From the NCBI GenBank assembly GCA_965601485.1, contig OZ271846.1, forward strand, positions 372,001 through 436,000: 64,000 bases of DNA, read 5' to 3'. This document shows, one piece after another, positions 45,459-54,063 of this stretch. Made by a program: the position numbers and the translations under genes. This DNA is from Methylotenera_A aquatica. Lineage in GTDB: Bacteria; Pseudomonadota; Gammaproteobacteria; Burkholderiales; Methylophilaceae. Each line of letters starts with the position of its first letter. Within the stretch, counting starts at the first letter, position 1. The notes under the pieces are model-generated. The model worked only from the letters and a program-made list of their open reading frames with translations. It was not told the origin of the DNA and made no database searches.

Positions 45459-46274
45459 TTAATTACCTAATAATACTTGCAAGATAAACTTGCTGCCTAA
45501 ATAGGCTAGCATCAATAGCACAAAACCAATTAGGGTCCAGCGAATGGCTTTAATGCCTCGCCAGCCATAGCGGTAGCGCCCATATAGTAACCAGCCGTAA
45601 ATCACCCAAGAGGCGATTGAGAAGATTGTTTTGTGATTAAATTGCAGCGGTTTGCCAAAAATCTCTTCACTAAACAGCATGCCGCTTAATAGAGTTAAAG
45701 TCAGCAAAACAAAACCCAGCGTGATCACCTTAAATAACAAACCTTCCATCACCATTAATGGCGGAAAGTTAGGTAATTTAAATGGTGTAGGTTTGTTGTG
45801 TAGGCTGCGTTCTGCAATGGCCATTAATACGCCGTGCAAAGCGGCAAACGTAAATAAGCTATAAGCCAATATTGCAATGGCAATATGCGCCATAAACACG
45901 CCAGAGGCGGCTTCTGTTTGCGGCAGATAATGGTTTTTAATCTCAAAAGCGGGTAGCAGAACAAATATTGCAGCTGGTGGCAATACAAAGGCCTGTAAGC
46001 TGTGAAGCTGATGCTTTAAGTTAGCTAACCAATAAATCAGTGCGGTGAGCCAAAAAATCGCCGATAGTGCATAATAAAAGCCTAAGTTAATGTCGCCTAT
46101 GGTGAAAATATCGCGATAAAGTAGCCAGCCATGCAGCATTAACCCTAATCCAATCATGGCAGAATGCAACTTAAGCGATTCGGCATTATTGCTTAATTTA
46201 GCGGTGCGCCAAAAGTCGGCGGCAACTGCAACATAAATAAAGCTAACGACTAAGTAAGGAATAAAATGAACCAT
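45459..46274 (-). CDS. cytochrome c assembly protein, CcsA/YpjD-like
   Basis: The 271-residue protein has eight or so membrane helices and lies in the CcsA/HemX-like family, with AHIAIAILAYSLFTFAALHGVLMAIAERSL as its central conserved stretch and FKVITLGFVLLTLTLLSGM. It would pass heme across the membrane or help cytochrome c maturation. It is divergent from ffh, a frequent neighbour of this family in betaproteobacteria. Confidence 0.85.
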   Translation of the reverse strand: MVHFIPYLVVSFIYVAVAADFWRTAKLSNNAESLKLHSAMIGLGLMLHGWLLYRDIFTIGDINLGFYYALSAIFWLTALIYWLANLKHQLHSLQAFVLPPAAIFVLLPAFEIKNHYLPQTEAASGVFMAHIAIAILAYSLFTFAALHGVLMAIAERSLHNKPTPFKLPNFPPLMVMEGLLFKVITLGFVLLTLTLLSGMLFSEEIFGKPLQFNHKTIFSIASWVIYGWLLYGRYRYGWRGIKAIRWTLIGFVLLMLAYLGSKFILQVLLGN

Positions 46275-46390
46275 AACGAGATTATGGCAAAACTCCGCCC
46301 AGGTGCATAGTTAAGAGTTAAAGATTCGCGCCGCATGATGTAAAATCGAGATAGATTTATTAGATCGTAAAATTCACTAGGTACTTAAAA

Positions 46391-47755
46391 ATGTTAGAAA
46401 ACTTAACTGGCAGGCTGCAGGGCGTTATTAAAAATTTGCGCGGACAAGCGCGCTTAACTGAAGACAATATCGCGGATGCCATGCGCGAAGTGCGTATGGC
46501 ACTACTAGAAGCAGATGTTGCATTGCCTGTGGTAAAAGACTTTATTACCAAAGTGAAAGAGCGCTCTCAGGGCAAAGAAGTGCTTGCTAGCCTCACACCA
46601 GGCCAAGCCGTGATTGAAGTGGTGAATGATGAATTAACAGCGCTAATGGGTAAGGCTAATGTTGGTCTTAATTTAGCTGCTGTGCCGCCTGCCGTTATCC
46701 TCATGGCGGGTTTGCAAGGTTCTGGTAAAACAACTACCTCCGCCAAATTAGCCAAGCTATTAAAAGAACAAAAGAAAAAAGTACTGCTAGCAAGTGCCGA
46801 TATTTACCGCCCTGCGGCGATTGCACAACTGCAAACATTAGCCAAGCAGCTAGATATAGACTGTTTTGACAGTAACGCTAATCAAAAGCCATTGGATATT
46901 GCAAATGACGCACTTATGTTTGCTAAAAAAGGTTATTACGAAGTATTAATTTTCGATACGGCAGGACGTTTGGGCATTGACGAAGCAATGATGGTCGAAA
47001 TTAAAGCACTGCATACTCAGCTTAACCCTGTAGAGACGCTTTTTGTAGTGGATGCTATGCAGGGCCAAGATGCGGTGAATACTGCTAAAGCATTTGGTGA
47101 AGCTCTGCCACTGACAGGCGTTGTGCTAACTAAGCTTGATGGCGATGCGCGCGGAGGTGCAGCATTAAGTGTGCGACATGTAACAGGTCAGCCGATTAAG
47201 TTTATTGGCGTGAGCGAGAAAGTAGACGGATTAGAACCGTTTCACCCAGACCGTATGGCAGGCCGCATATTGGGTATGGGTGATGTGCTGGGCTTGATTG
47301 AGCAAGCGCACAAAAATGTAGATTTAGCAGAAGCGCAAAAAGTCGCCGACAAAATAAAATCGGGTAGCAAATTCGATTTAGAAGATTTTAAATCGCAAAT
47401 GATGCAAATGCGAAAAATGGGTGGCATGGGCGCCTTAATGGATAAAATGCCTGCGCAAATGGCCAGCATGGCAGCCAAAGTTAATAATGAAGATGCGGAT
47501 AAGTCGCTGCGCCGCATAGAAGGCATTATCAATAGCATGACGCCTCTAGAGCGCAAAAAGCCCGAACTCATCAAAGCCACCCGCAAAAAGCGTATCGCCG
47601 CAGGTAGTGGTGTGCAAGTGCAAGAAGTGAATCGTTTATTAAAACAATTTGAAGAAACGCAAAAAATGATGAAAATGTTTAGCAAAGGCGGCATGGCTAA
47701 AATGATGCGTGGTATGGGTGGTATGATGGGCGTTAAATTGCCGGGTATGCGTTAG
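46391..47755 (+). CDS. ffh: signal recognition particle protein Ffh
   Basis: Ffh binds SRP RNA and signal peptides and targets membrane proteins with FtsY. The 454-residue protein has the N domain, the GTPase G domain with AGLQGSGKTTTSAKL (about 104-118), DTAGRL and TKLDGDARGGAAL, and the methionine-rich M domain ending MGGMMGVKLPGMR. It sits divergent from the CcsA-like gene. Confidence 0.98.
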   Translation: MLENLTGRLQGVIKNLRGQARLTEDNIADAMREVRMALLEADVALPVVKDFITKVKERSQGKEVLASLTPGQAVIEVVNDELTALMGKANVGLNLAAVPPAVILMAGLQGSGKTTTSAKLAKLLKEQKKKVLLASADIYRPAAIAQLQTLAKQLDIDCFDSNANQKPLDIANDALMFAKKGYYEVLIFDTAGRLGIDEAMMVEIKALHTQLNPVETLFVVDAMQGQDAVNTAKAFGEALPLTGVVLTKLDGDARGGAALSVRHVTGQPIKFIGVSEKVDGLEPFHPDRMAGRILGMGDVLGLIEQAHKNVDLAEAQKVADKIKSGSKFDLEDFKSQMMQMRKMGGMGALMDKMPAQMASMAAKVNNEDADKSLRRIEGIINSMTPLERKKPELIKATRKKRIAAGSGVQVQEVNRLLKQFEETQKMMKMFSKGGMAKMMRGMGGMMGVKLPGMR

Positions 47756-47995
47756 TCTTCACATAAAATGACATCATAAAAGTCGCCTAAAACAAAAAAG
47801 ACAATTTTTAAAGTGCTAAGTAATAAAAAAGTTCAAAAAAGGCATAGAAATAAATAACATAAAAAGTGAATATATTTAGCAGGTTGGCATTGACCAATTG
47901 CTGAGTTTCTTGCATAATTGCGCCCTTTCGTTGGTGATGTAAATCAACTGAAAAAACCAGTAATAAGATTTTCCCATAAATAGCAACCAAAAAAT

Positions 47996-48071
47996 GGGGC
48001 GTTAGCTCAGCTGGTAGAGCAGCGGACTTTTAATCCGTTTGTCGTGGGTTCGATCCCCGCACGCCCTACCA
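47996..48071 (+). tRNA. tRNA-Lys (anticodon TTT), integration site of the element
   Basis: The 76-base cloverleaf has acceptor GGGGCGT opposite ACGCCCT, discriminator A and encoded CCA. The anticodon loop CTTTTAA gives TTT. Acceptor position 1-72 is a G-U wobble rather than G-C. An integrase gene pointing toward it lies 92 bases downstream, so the 3' half is the likely attachment core of the element. Confidence 0.93.
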
Positions 48072-48076
48072 ATACC

Positions 48077-48106
48077 AGCGCGGCTTAACGGAAGTTAAGC
48101 CGCGCT
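48077..48106. terminator. 13-bp perfect hairpin between tRNA-Lys and integrase
   Basis: AGCGCGGCTTAAC and GTTAAGCCGCGCT form a perfect 13-bp stem with a four-base GGAA loop. It is followed by ATTTATTT and can terminate the tRNA transcript and perhaps the integrase transcript from the other side. Confidence 0.75.
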
Positions 48107-48111
48107 ATTTA

Positions 48112-48142
48112 TTTCCGCAAATACCTTACTTTTCCGCAAATA
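48112..48142. repeat. direct repeat of TTTCCGCAAATA, possible integrase arm sites
   Basis: TTTCCGCAAATA is at 48112-48123 and again at 48131-48142, 19 bases apart, between the tRNA and the integrase stop codon. Tyrosine recombinases often bind repeated arm sites near att. The identity as arm sites is inferred. Confidence 0.4.
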
Positions 48143-48163
48143 GACATTTTTAGCTAATTTAGA

Positions 48164-49216
48164 CTATCTGGTTGGGCTTACTTTTTGCCCGCGACGCTGC
48201 CTAACATATTGCTCTGTCATAGCCATAGAGCTATGCCCTAATTGCAGTTGAGCATCACGCATCGTTTCACTTTCTGCCTTATCGCTCGCGGCTTTGGCTC
48301 TTAAATCTCTAAACTGAAAATGCTTAACATCTTTTGCTATTGCGGGGTTTTGTTTAATGGCTTTATCCCGTGCTTTATCGAATCTAAGTCTTAATGCATT
48401 TTGACTAATTGGCCTGCCTGTTTCGGTACATATCAATTGCGAAGTACGCACTTTGTGCGCTTGCTTGCTTTTAAGTATGCGCTCTAAGAGTGATTTCAAT
48501 TCCCCAGTAACGCTAATGCGTAGCTTAGCATTGGTTTTGCCTTGCTGAACTAGTAGAATTTTATCTTGGATATCTGCCACACTCATCGCGATAACGTCAG
48601 CAGGGCGTTGCCCAGTCAAATAAGCTAAATCCAGCGCGTCTTTAAGTGGTTGGCTTGCCACTTGATAAATTGCATCATAGATATTATCTTCGACGTAAAC
48701 ATCTCGACCTTCTTCCGTATAACCCTTGATGCCTTGACATGGATTAACAGTATCTAATGCACCCCAATCACGTGCAATGTTAAATAGGTGAGAAAGCAAA
48801 GATTTTTCACGATTGGCACGTACCGTACTTTTTTTACCGTTATCCGTACGCCAATTCATATATTGCCTGATATGTATCGGCCTAATTTCTGTGATTGGTG
48901 CAGGTGGGTTGTTAAAAAATGCAATTAAATTTTGCATTTCTCGTACGTTGTCGATTTGTGTGCGCGCTGCTTTAGTGGGTACAATTTCGAGTAAATAGCG
49001 ATCAGCAATATCTTTAAAGTAAATCAATGGAGTGGTTTTTTTGCCTTCTAACTCAGACCACCTTCGGATGGCTTCAACATAAACTTTACCTAGTGAAATT
49101 TCTTTGCGTGGCTTGCCCCCAGTGTCGTAGTAATAATAGGTAGTGTCGCCGCGTACGCGTGCACGCATGTGTGGTGGTAAATTCGCATGAATGGTTGGCC
49201 TACGACCTCGCACCAT
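48164..49216 (-). CDS. int: tyrosine recombinase integrase of the element
   Basis: The 350-residue protein is a phage-type tyrosine recombinase. A core-binding domain (about 60-155) is followed by a catalytic domain with the arginine in LAYLTGQRPADVI (about 195-207), FRDLRAKAASD (about 300, with the second arginine), the LGHSSM histidine, and the nucleophile in TEQYVRQR (tyrosine near 339). The usual HxxR reads RDLR here, a variant common in this group. It would integrate and excise the element at tRNA-Lys. It is transcribed from the DUF4224 gene side. Confidence 0.93.
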   Translation of the reverse strand: MVRGRRPTIHANLPPHMRARVRGDTTYYYYDTGGKPRKEISLGKVYVEAIRRWSELEGKKTTPLIYFKDIADRYLLEIVPTKAARTQIDNVREMQNLIAFFNNPPAPITEIRPIHIRQYMNWRTDNGKKSTVRANREKSLLSHLFNIARDWGALDTVNPCQGIKGYTEEGRDVYVEDNIYDAIYQVASQPLKDALDLAYLTGQRPADVIAMSVADIQDKILLVQQGKTNAKLRISVTGELKSLLERILKSKQAHKVRTSQLICTETGRPISQNALRLRFDKARDKAIKQNPAIAKDVKHFQFRDLRAKAASDKAESETMRDAQLQLGHSSMAMTEQYVRQRRGQKVSPTR

Positions 49217-49219
49217 GGT

Positions 49220-49423
49220 TTAAGCTGCCATTAGATTGGATTGCCAACCAGTTTTAATTGGCTCAGCTTTTAATCCATTAATGTAGGCGATGGTCACCAA
49301 AGGCTCACCTCTCACATTCACGCGGTAAGGGATATTCATGATGGATAGTTGAGCGCATTGCTTTGCCTTACGGGCGTAGCCAGTCAATTGAATCAAGTCT
49401 GTGTGCGCCAAAAATAAGCTCAT
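49220..49423 (-). CDS. DUF4224 protein upstream of the integrase
   Basis: The 67-residue product has the DUF4224 pattern (FLAHTDLIQLTGYARKAKQ, and IPYRVNVRGEPLVTIAYING). Such proteins are found beside phage and island integrases and may be excision or directionality factors. It ends three bases before int and is co-transcribed with it. Confidence 0.75.
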   Translation of the reverse strand: MSLFLAHTDLIQLTGYARKAKQCAQLSIMNIPYRVNVRGEPLVTIAYINGLKAEPIKTGWQSNLMAA

Positions 49424-49785
49424 TACGGCAGCATTAATGACAAAGAGTGGACTATGTGTGATTGCATACTCTTACCAAGCTATGATTTAAGTTAATCAAA
49501 TTAGCTTGTATTATTAGATATATCTAATAATTATGCAATAGATATATCTAATTTTTAATTAAATAAATATACATTTTTTTAGATGATCGATGTAAATCTG
49601 GTTGATGATCTTTACCGGACTATTCAATAATGGTTTAGTGACACAGTGCGATATCGTAAGCGAGTTGCTTACTTTTTTAGAATTGCTGCTAACGGTAATT
49701 AACTAAGTTGCATTCGCCATGACCTTACTGATCAGGGTCTGATTCTCCAAAATCTAATTCCAGCTGAATACATAGCTTGATAATA
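49424..49785. promoter_or_regulatory. integrase promoter and operator region
   Basis: This 362-base gap separates the integrase operon from the repressor. On the minus strand TTGCAT (49533-49538) and AATAAT (49510-49515) are 17 bases apart and make a promoter for DUF4224-int. The 20-bp palindrome TTATTAGATATATCTAATAA (49511-49530) covers its spacer and -10 box. A second TAGATATATCTA copy is at 49539-49550. A terminator-like hairpin on the plus strand is at 49656-49678. Confidence 0.65.
49656..49678 (+). terminator. orphan plus-strand terminator hairpin
   Basis: GTAAGC and GCTTAC form a six-bp stem with a five-base loop followed by six T residues. No plus-strand gene runs into it; the nearest genes on both sides are on the minus strand. 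A short RNA or the tiny frame at 49583-49630 may end here. Confidence 0.55.
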
Positions 49786-50148
49786 TTACTGACCTGAGGC
49801 GGTATTTTTCTTAACGGTTTCGACGAATTCCTTAATATCAGCAATCCGTCTAATCGCCTCATCCACCGCGAATTCTGGCAATTCAGCAGCCAGCTGAGTT
49901 AACACCTTTCTTTTGTACGTATCGTTTTTAACTTCATCCATGCTGCCTTTGCCGAGGAACAGCCATTCTTGTGTGATGCCTAAAAACTCACACACCGCAA
50001 TCCCATGTTCCGCACTCATTGTTTTTGATTTTGATGATAACCAAGCACTCACAGATGGTGCTTTTATCCCCACGTGTTTTGCAAGCGCGAGTTTAGTCAC
50101 TGCTCTCATCTCAATTGCATATTTCAATCTAGTTTGCCATGTATTCAT
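49786..50148 (-). CDS. XRE-type repressor of the element
   Basis: The 120-residue protein has an N-terminal lambda-repressor-like HTH domain (about 8-70: LALAKHVGIKAPSVSAWLS) and a helical C-terminal tail. It is not a LexA-type protease, so it is probably released by an antirepressor or by dimer changes rather than RecA. It lies between the integrase and parA operons, with operator copies on both sides, so it probably represses both. Confidence 0.85.
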   Translation of the reverse strand: MNTWQTRLKYAIEMRAVTKLALAKHVGIKAPSVSAWLSSKSKTMSAEHGIAVCEFLGITQEWLFLGKGSMDEVKNDTYKRKVLTQLAAELPEFAVDEAIRRIADIKEFVETVKKNTASGQ

Positions 50149-50173
50149 GAATTAGATTTAACTACAATTATTA

Positions 50174-50224
50174 TTAGATATATCTATTTATTTACTTGAC
50201 ACATATATTAGACATATCTAAACT
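50174..50224 (+). promoter_or_regulatory. parA promoter with two operator copies
   Basis: TTGACA at 50196-50201 and TAAACT at 50219-50224 are 17 bases apart and form the promoter of the parA operon. TAGATATATCTA (50175-50186) lies just upstream and TAGACATATCTA (50209-50220) overlaps the spacer and -10 box, so the repressor would shut it off. The first copy also lies ahead of the divergent repressor gene and could mediate its own control. Confidence 0.7.
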
Positions 50225-50262
50225 ATACACCATAAATCAACAATACACAGTATCTAAAAATA

Positions 50263-51138
50263 ATGAAAACACTCTATATTGGCGTACAAAAAGGTGGTGT
50301 AGGTAAATCTACCAATGCTTGTCAACTAGCTCTATATGCCAGAAATTTAGGCTACCGTGTTCTGGTGATTGATTTTGATGATCAAGGGAACACCACTAAG
50401 TTCTTCAAACGCAATGGTGAGGCTGTGCCGCTTGCCAAAACCGTGACTGAGGTCATATTTGAAACCACCGACATCATTGATATTAATGTTGGCAGTAGCG
50501 GGTTCAGCATCCTAGAAGCTGATGGGCAGTTTAACAATGTGCTAGTAGAGCAAGCCCGCGTAAAGATTGAGCATGAAGGCGAGCTCACAGAAAAGTCATC
50601 TATCGCGCACCAACACTTTGCCAACTTCTTAATCAGTGTAGATGCACATTATGACCTCTGTATTATAGATGGGCCACCCTCGTTGGATATACGCGTCACC
50701 ATCGCGCTCACCCTAGCTGATGCGGTATTAAGCCCAATCCAGTTATCACAAGAAAGTATTGAAGGCATGAGTGCGACGCTATATGGTCAGCGTGGCGTGC
50801 TTAACATTAAAACGGTATTTAACGCTAAGCTCAATTTCTTAGGTTTTTTACCTAACATGGTAGAGGCTACCGATAAACACCGAGAAGCGTTAACCGAATT
50901 AGGCGAACGAATTGGGGAGCACTTTTTAACCGATAACGAGGGCAGGATTCTGTTAATGCCATTGCGCCAATCGATACGCGAATGCCAAAAAGAGGGTATT
51001 CCAATCGCGCAGCTCGCTAGAACTAACACCATGGCCAGAAGCACTTGGGCAAGCGTACGTAAGATATTTGATATTGTATTAGCGAGATTACAGCTTGAAG
51101 TGGATGTTGAAACTACTAATGTAGAGGCAATAGCTTAG
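50263..51138 (+). CDS. parA: ParA-type ATPase
   Basis: The 291-residue protein has the deviant Walker A motif KGGVGKS (10-16), VLVIDFDDQGNTTK, and LCIIDGPPSLD. It belongs to the ParA/Soj partition family and would position the element's DNA, perhaps as an excised circle. It is first in the operon with parB five bases downstream. Confidence 0.93.
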   Translation: MKTLYIGVQKGGVGKSTNACQLALYARNLGYRVLVIDFDDQGNTTKFFKRNGEAVPLAKTVTEVIFETTDIIDINVGSSGFSILEADGQFNNVLVEQARVKIEHEGELTEKSSIAHQHFANFLISVDAHYDLCIIDGPPSLDIRVTIALTLADAVLSPIQLSQESIEGMSATLYGQRGVLNIKTVFNAKLNFLGFLPNMVEATDKHREALTELGERIGEHFLTDNEGRILLMPLRQSIRECQKEGIPIAQLARTNTMARSTWASVRKIFDIVLARLQLEVDVETTNVEAIA

Positions 51139-51143
51139 TCACA

Positions 51144-52169
51144 ATGATAGCTAACATCAAAAAGTCGGTATTTAACCTAGAAATGCTAGATGCTGTTAAG
51201 CGCGAAACTACTTCCGCGACTGCAATCCCTGATAATCAAATTAGTGTGGTATTAGCGATTCCGCTCAACCAAATCATCGAAGATGAACAACAACCACGCA
51301 AAGATTTCAATGATGAAAACTGGCAAGACTTTGTCAGTGACGTAAAACGTAGAGGCGTACAAACTCCTATACACGTGCGACCAGCGGTTGATGAAACTTA
51401 CACCATTATACATGGTGCTAGACGATACCGTGCCTCACTAGAAGCAGGATTAAACACGATAGCGGCCATCATTCAAGTAGATGCAAGCGCGTTTGATGAT
51501 TACAGCCAAGTGCTTGAAAACACCAAGCGCGCCAATATGGCGGCCATGGATATTGCACAATTTATACAAAAACGTATTGCAGCAGGTGACAGTAAAAGCA
51601 GCATCGCCGAAAAGCTATCAGAGAATGCCAATTATGTGACTTATCACTTGGCATTGTTAGACATGCCTGAAATGATTGCAGAGGCTTATAGCCAAGGAAA
51701 AATCAAAGGTGCACAGCTTATTTACAGGCTGATTAATCTATACAAAGATGCGCCAGTACTAGCGGAATCGCTTATCAATAGTAATGAAGAAATCACCAAT
51801 GCATTGATACTGAAAGCCCGCAAAACAGAGGCAGCTACCGATACAAACAATACTTCACAAGATGTTGATACTACAGATACTGTACACGTCCCAGTCGCCA
51901 CTCAAGTTTTGCCCTATCACAACCCAGCCAACGAAGAACTACCCACGGCTAAACCCACTGACCTGGCTAAAACAGAACTAAGCAAAATCAAAAAACCGTT
52001 ATTACTAGGCTTCTACCAAGATCATCAACCCTGCATGGTAATGCTGCATCACAAACCGACAACGGCTGGTTTCATCCACATTAAGCTCGAACTCACGGGT
52101 GAATGCTTAGAAGTGCCTGCTGAAGCGATTAAGCTTAACCTGCTGACTGAAGCGCGAGGCAAGGAATAG
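51144..52169 (+). CDS. parB: ParB-type partition protein
   Basis: The 341-residue protein has a ParB N-terminal CTPase domain (about 36-115: IIEDEQQPRKDF, then IIHGARRYRASLEAG) and a HTH region (about 150-190), then a linker and a short C-terminal domain. It should bind parS sites on the element and work with ParA. No parS sequence was recognised in the window. The stop is followed six bases on by virB1. Confidence 0.88.
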   Translation: MIANIKKSVFNLEMLDAVKRETTSATAIPDNQISVVLAIPLNQIIEDEQQPRKDFNDENWQDFVSDVKRRGVQTPIHVRPAVDETYTIIHGARRYRASLEAGLNTIAAIIQVDASAFDDYSQVLENTKRANMAAMDIAQFIQKRIAAGDSKSSIAEKLSENANYVTYHLALLDMPEMIAEAYSQGKIKGAQLIYRLINLYKDAPVLAESLINSNEEITNALILKARKTEAATDTNNTSQDVDTTDTVHVPVATQVLPYHNPANEELPTAKPTDLAKTELSKIKKPLLLGFYQDHQPCMVMLHHKPTTAGFIHIKLELTGECLEVPAEAIKLNLLTEARGKE

Positions 52170-52175
52170 GGCGAA

Positions 52176-52703
52176 ATGATACTAGATAACGTCACTATTC
52201 AACAATGTGCGCCCATGGTGGATCAACAGTTAATGATGCGCGTCATCAGCGTAGAGTCTAGCCACAATCCATACGCAATCGGTGTAGTGAATGCGCACTT
52301 GCAACGTCAACCGCAAACCCTTACTGAAGCCAAAGCCACCGCCCATTTTTTAGAAAATGCAGGCTATAACTATTCGGTAGGATTGGCACAAATAAACCGT
52401 AGTAACTTTAGACGTTTTAACCTTAACTTCGATAATGTATTTGAGGTGTGTACCAACTTAAACGCGGGCGGCCAAATGCTTAGTGAATGCCTAAATCGTG
52501 CAAGCGCACGAGGCTATCAAGCAGATGCTACGCATAAAGCTCTGTCTTGTTATTACTCTGGCCAACTCAATTCAGCAGTTGGCACACAATACGCTAACAA
52601 GGTACTCGTAAAACTGAGCGTCAATACCAGACCTGCAAACAACAAGGCAATACAAATAAGCGCCATTAGCACCGATAAGCCAGAAAATGCGGTGGTATTT
52701 TAA
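52176..52703 (+). CDS. virB1: VirB1-type lytic transglycosylase
   Basis: The 175-residue protein has an SLT fold (MRVISVESSHNPYAIGVV with the catalytic glutamate near 27, and YSVGLAQINRSNFRRFN) and opens the cell wall for assembly of the secretion channel. It has no clear signal peptide, which is seen in some conjugative VirB1 proteins. It is the first transfer gene and follows parB after six bases. Confidence 0.87.
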   Translation: MILDNVTIQQCAPMVDQQLMMRVISVESSHNPYAIGVVNAHLQRQPQTLTEAKATAHFLENAGYNYSVGLAQINRSNFRRFNLNFDNVFEVCTNLNAGGQMLSECLNRASARGYQADATHKALSCYYSGQLNSAVGTQYANKVLVKLSVNTRPANNKAIQISAISTDKPENAVVF

Positions 52704-52743
52704 TGTGCCTAGATTTCCGCAAAACTCCCCCACAAGCAACAAA

Positions 52744-52762
52744 AAGGCAATGGCATTACCTT
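52744..52762. promoter_or_regulatory. near-perfect inverted repeat upstream of virB2
   Basis: AAGGCAATG and CATTACCTT are inverted copies with one mismatch and one central base, in the 100-base space between virB1 and virB2. It may be an operator; no test exists in the sequence. Confidence 0.3.
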
Positions 52763-52803
52763 GTATTTAAACATCCATTAAAAACAGACTAAAAGGATAC
52801 AGC

Positions 52804-53109
52804 ATGCACCACAACAAAAATAATCACACACCGCGTCAGATAGGCAGTCGCATCACCATTACCGCAACTAGCTTTTTATTGACTACACATGCTTATGCTG
52901 CCGCAGGCGGTGTTACACCTGGCGCAACCATCATCGATCAGGTGATCACATGGGCATCAGCCTTAGGATTGGCATATATGACACTCATGATCATGTGGAC
53001 AGGCTATAAGTGCACCTCTGGCGGTGCAAGAATTCAAGATTATGGCAACTTGCTGTTAGGCGCCATTATGATTGGTAGTGCAGCAGCGATTGCACTTTTG
53101 TTTTTCTAA
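52804..53109 (+). CDS. virB2: VirB2/TrbC pilin
   Basis: The 101-residue protein has a long signal segment (residues about 1-36, ending in HAYA) and two membrane helices (about 46-68 and 84-101) in the mature part, as in the TrbC/VirB2 pilin family. It is the main subunit of the conjugative pilus. Confidence 0.85.
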   Translation: MHHNKNNHTPRQIGSRITITATSFLLTTHAYAAAGGVTPGATIIDQVITWASALGLAYMTLMIMWTGYKCTSGGARIQDYGNLLLGAIMIGSAAAIALLFF

Positions 53110-53112
53110 AAC

Positions 53113-53424
53113 ATGAGCGACCTCATCTTCAAAGGTTGTACGCGCCCCAGTATGATATTTGGCGTGCCACTTGAGCCGCTTGCTTTCACGTGCATCCCGC
53201 TATTTGTCATCGGAATATGGGGAATGTGGCTCATGCCAATTCTAGGCGTCACAGTCTTGGCGATGATTATTCCAATTATCGTGACAATGCGACTTATCTC
53301 AAAGAGTGATGATCAACGCTTAATGCAGTATGTACTTAGGCTAAAAATGAGTGCAAGACATCGTAATAGCAAGTTTTGGGGTGCAAAAAGTGTTGCACCT
53401 ATGCGTTATAAAAAGCGTTCATAA
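53113..53424 (+). CDS. virB3: VirB3 inner-membrane protein
   Basis: The 103-residue protein has the VirB3 pattern of an N-terminal FKGCTRPSMIFGVPLEPLAF followed by one or two helices (about 28-60) and a basic tail with QYVLRLKMSARHRN. VirB3 works with VirB4 in pilus assembly. It starts three bases after virB2 and its stop abuts the next gene. Confidence 0.85.
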   Translation: MSDLIFKGCTRPSMIFGVPLEPLAFTCIPLFVIGIWGMWLMPILGVTVLAMIIPIIVTMRLISKSDDQRLMQYVLRLKMSARHRNSKFWGAKSVAPMRYKKRS

Positions 53425-54063
53425 ATGACTGCCGTGGATAAAACATTAGCAGTCAACACGCAATGGTTTCATGTATTTAAATCCATGATAGATAGTGGCG
53501 ACCTTGCCAATATCAGTGGCTCTGCCCTTAAAGTGTATTTGGTTATTAAATCACACGCCAACTTTAATACTGGCGCCTCATTCCCGTCTGAGCATACCTT
53601 GTCCGTGAAATCGGGTTTATCCATCTCGCAAGTAAAAAGAAATCTCGTGGAATTAAGGCAATTATCCTACTTATTAACTGAAAAAATAGGCAGAAAAAAT
53701 CACTATGTATTACGAGAAAAGATTGTGCTAAGAGACCTATTTGACAACAACGTGGCAGAAGCCTCTTGGGATTATATTCCGAACAAAGTTTCGGATATTG
53801 TCGATGACATCAAAAATTATGTGCATTCGGCACAGCAAATAGATGCCAAAGTGATTCACATTGAGAACTTGCAAATCAATATCAATCAGGTTAATGGCAA
53901 TGGGGTTGTCATCAACAATCAGTCAAAAGGCATGGTGGATTTATCGAAATTCGATCAAAGCATGCAACATTTTATTAGGAAGTTTGCAGAAAAGTCAGGC
54001 GTCATCATCAAAGAAAGTGCTGCTAACAACACGAATATTGACTCAGATAGGGTTCACCCGTGA
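53425..54063 (+). CDS. winged-helix protein resembling plasmid replication proteins
   Basis: The 212-residue protein has an N-terminal HTH of the replication-protein type (about 15-90: FHVFKSMIDSGDLANISGSALKV then FPSEHTLSVKSGLSISQVKRN, about 52-72) and a C-terminal part with the QININQVNGNGVVIN stretch. Similar proteins occur in other element and plasmid contexts near transfer genes. Here it begins right after virB3 and is followed by five repeats and a DnaA box. I infer it binds these repeats as a replication initiator or regulator. The function is not shown. Confidence 0.6.
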   Translation: MTAVDKTLAVNTQWFHVFKSMIDSGDLANISGSALKVYLVIKSHANFNTGASFPSEHTLSVKSGLSISQVKRNLVELRQLSYLLTEKIGRKNHYVLREKIVLRDLFDNNVAEASWDYIPNKVSDIVDDIKNYVHSAQQIDAKVIHIENLQININQVNGNGVVINNQSKGMVDLSKFDQSMQHFIRKFAEKSGVIIKESAANNTNIDSDRVHP

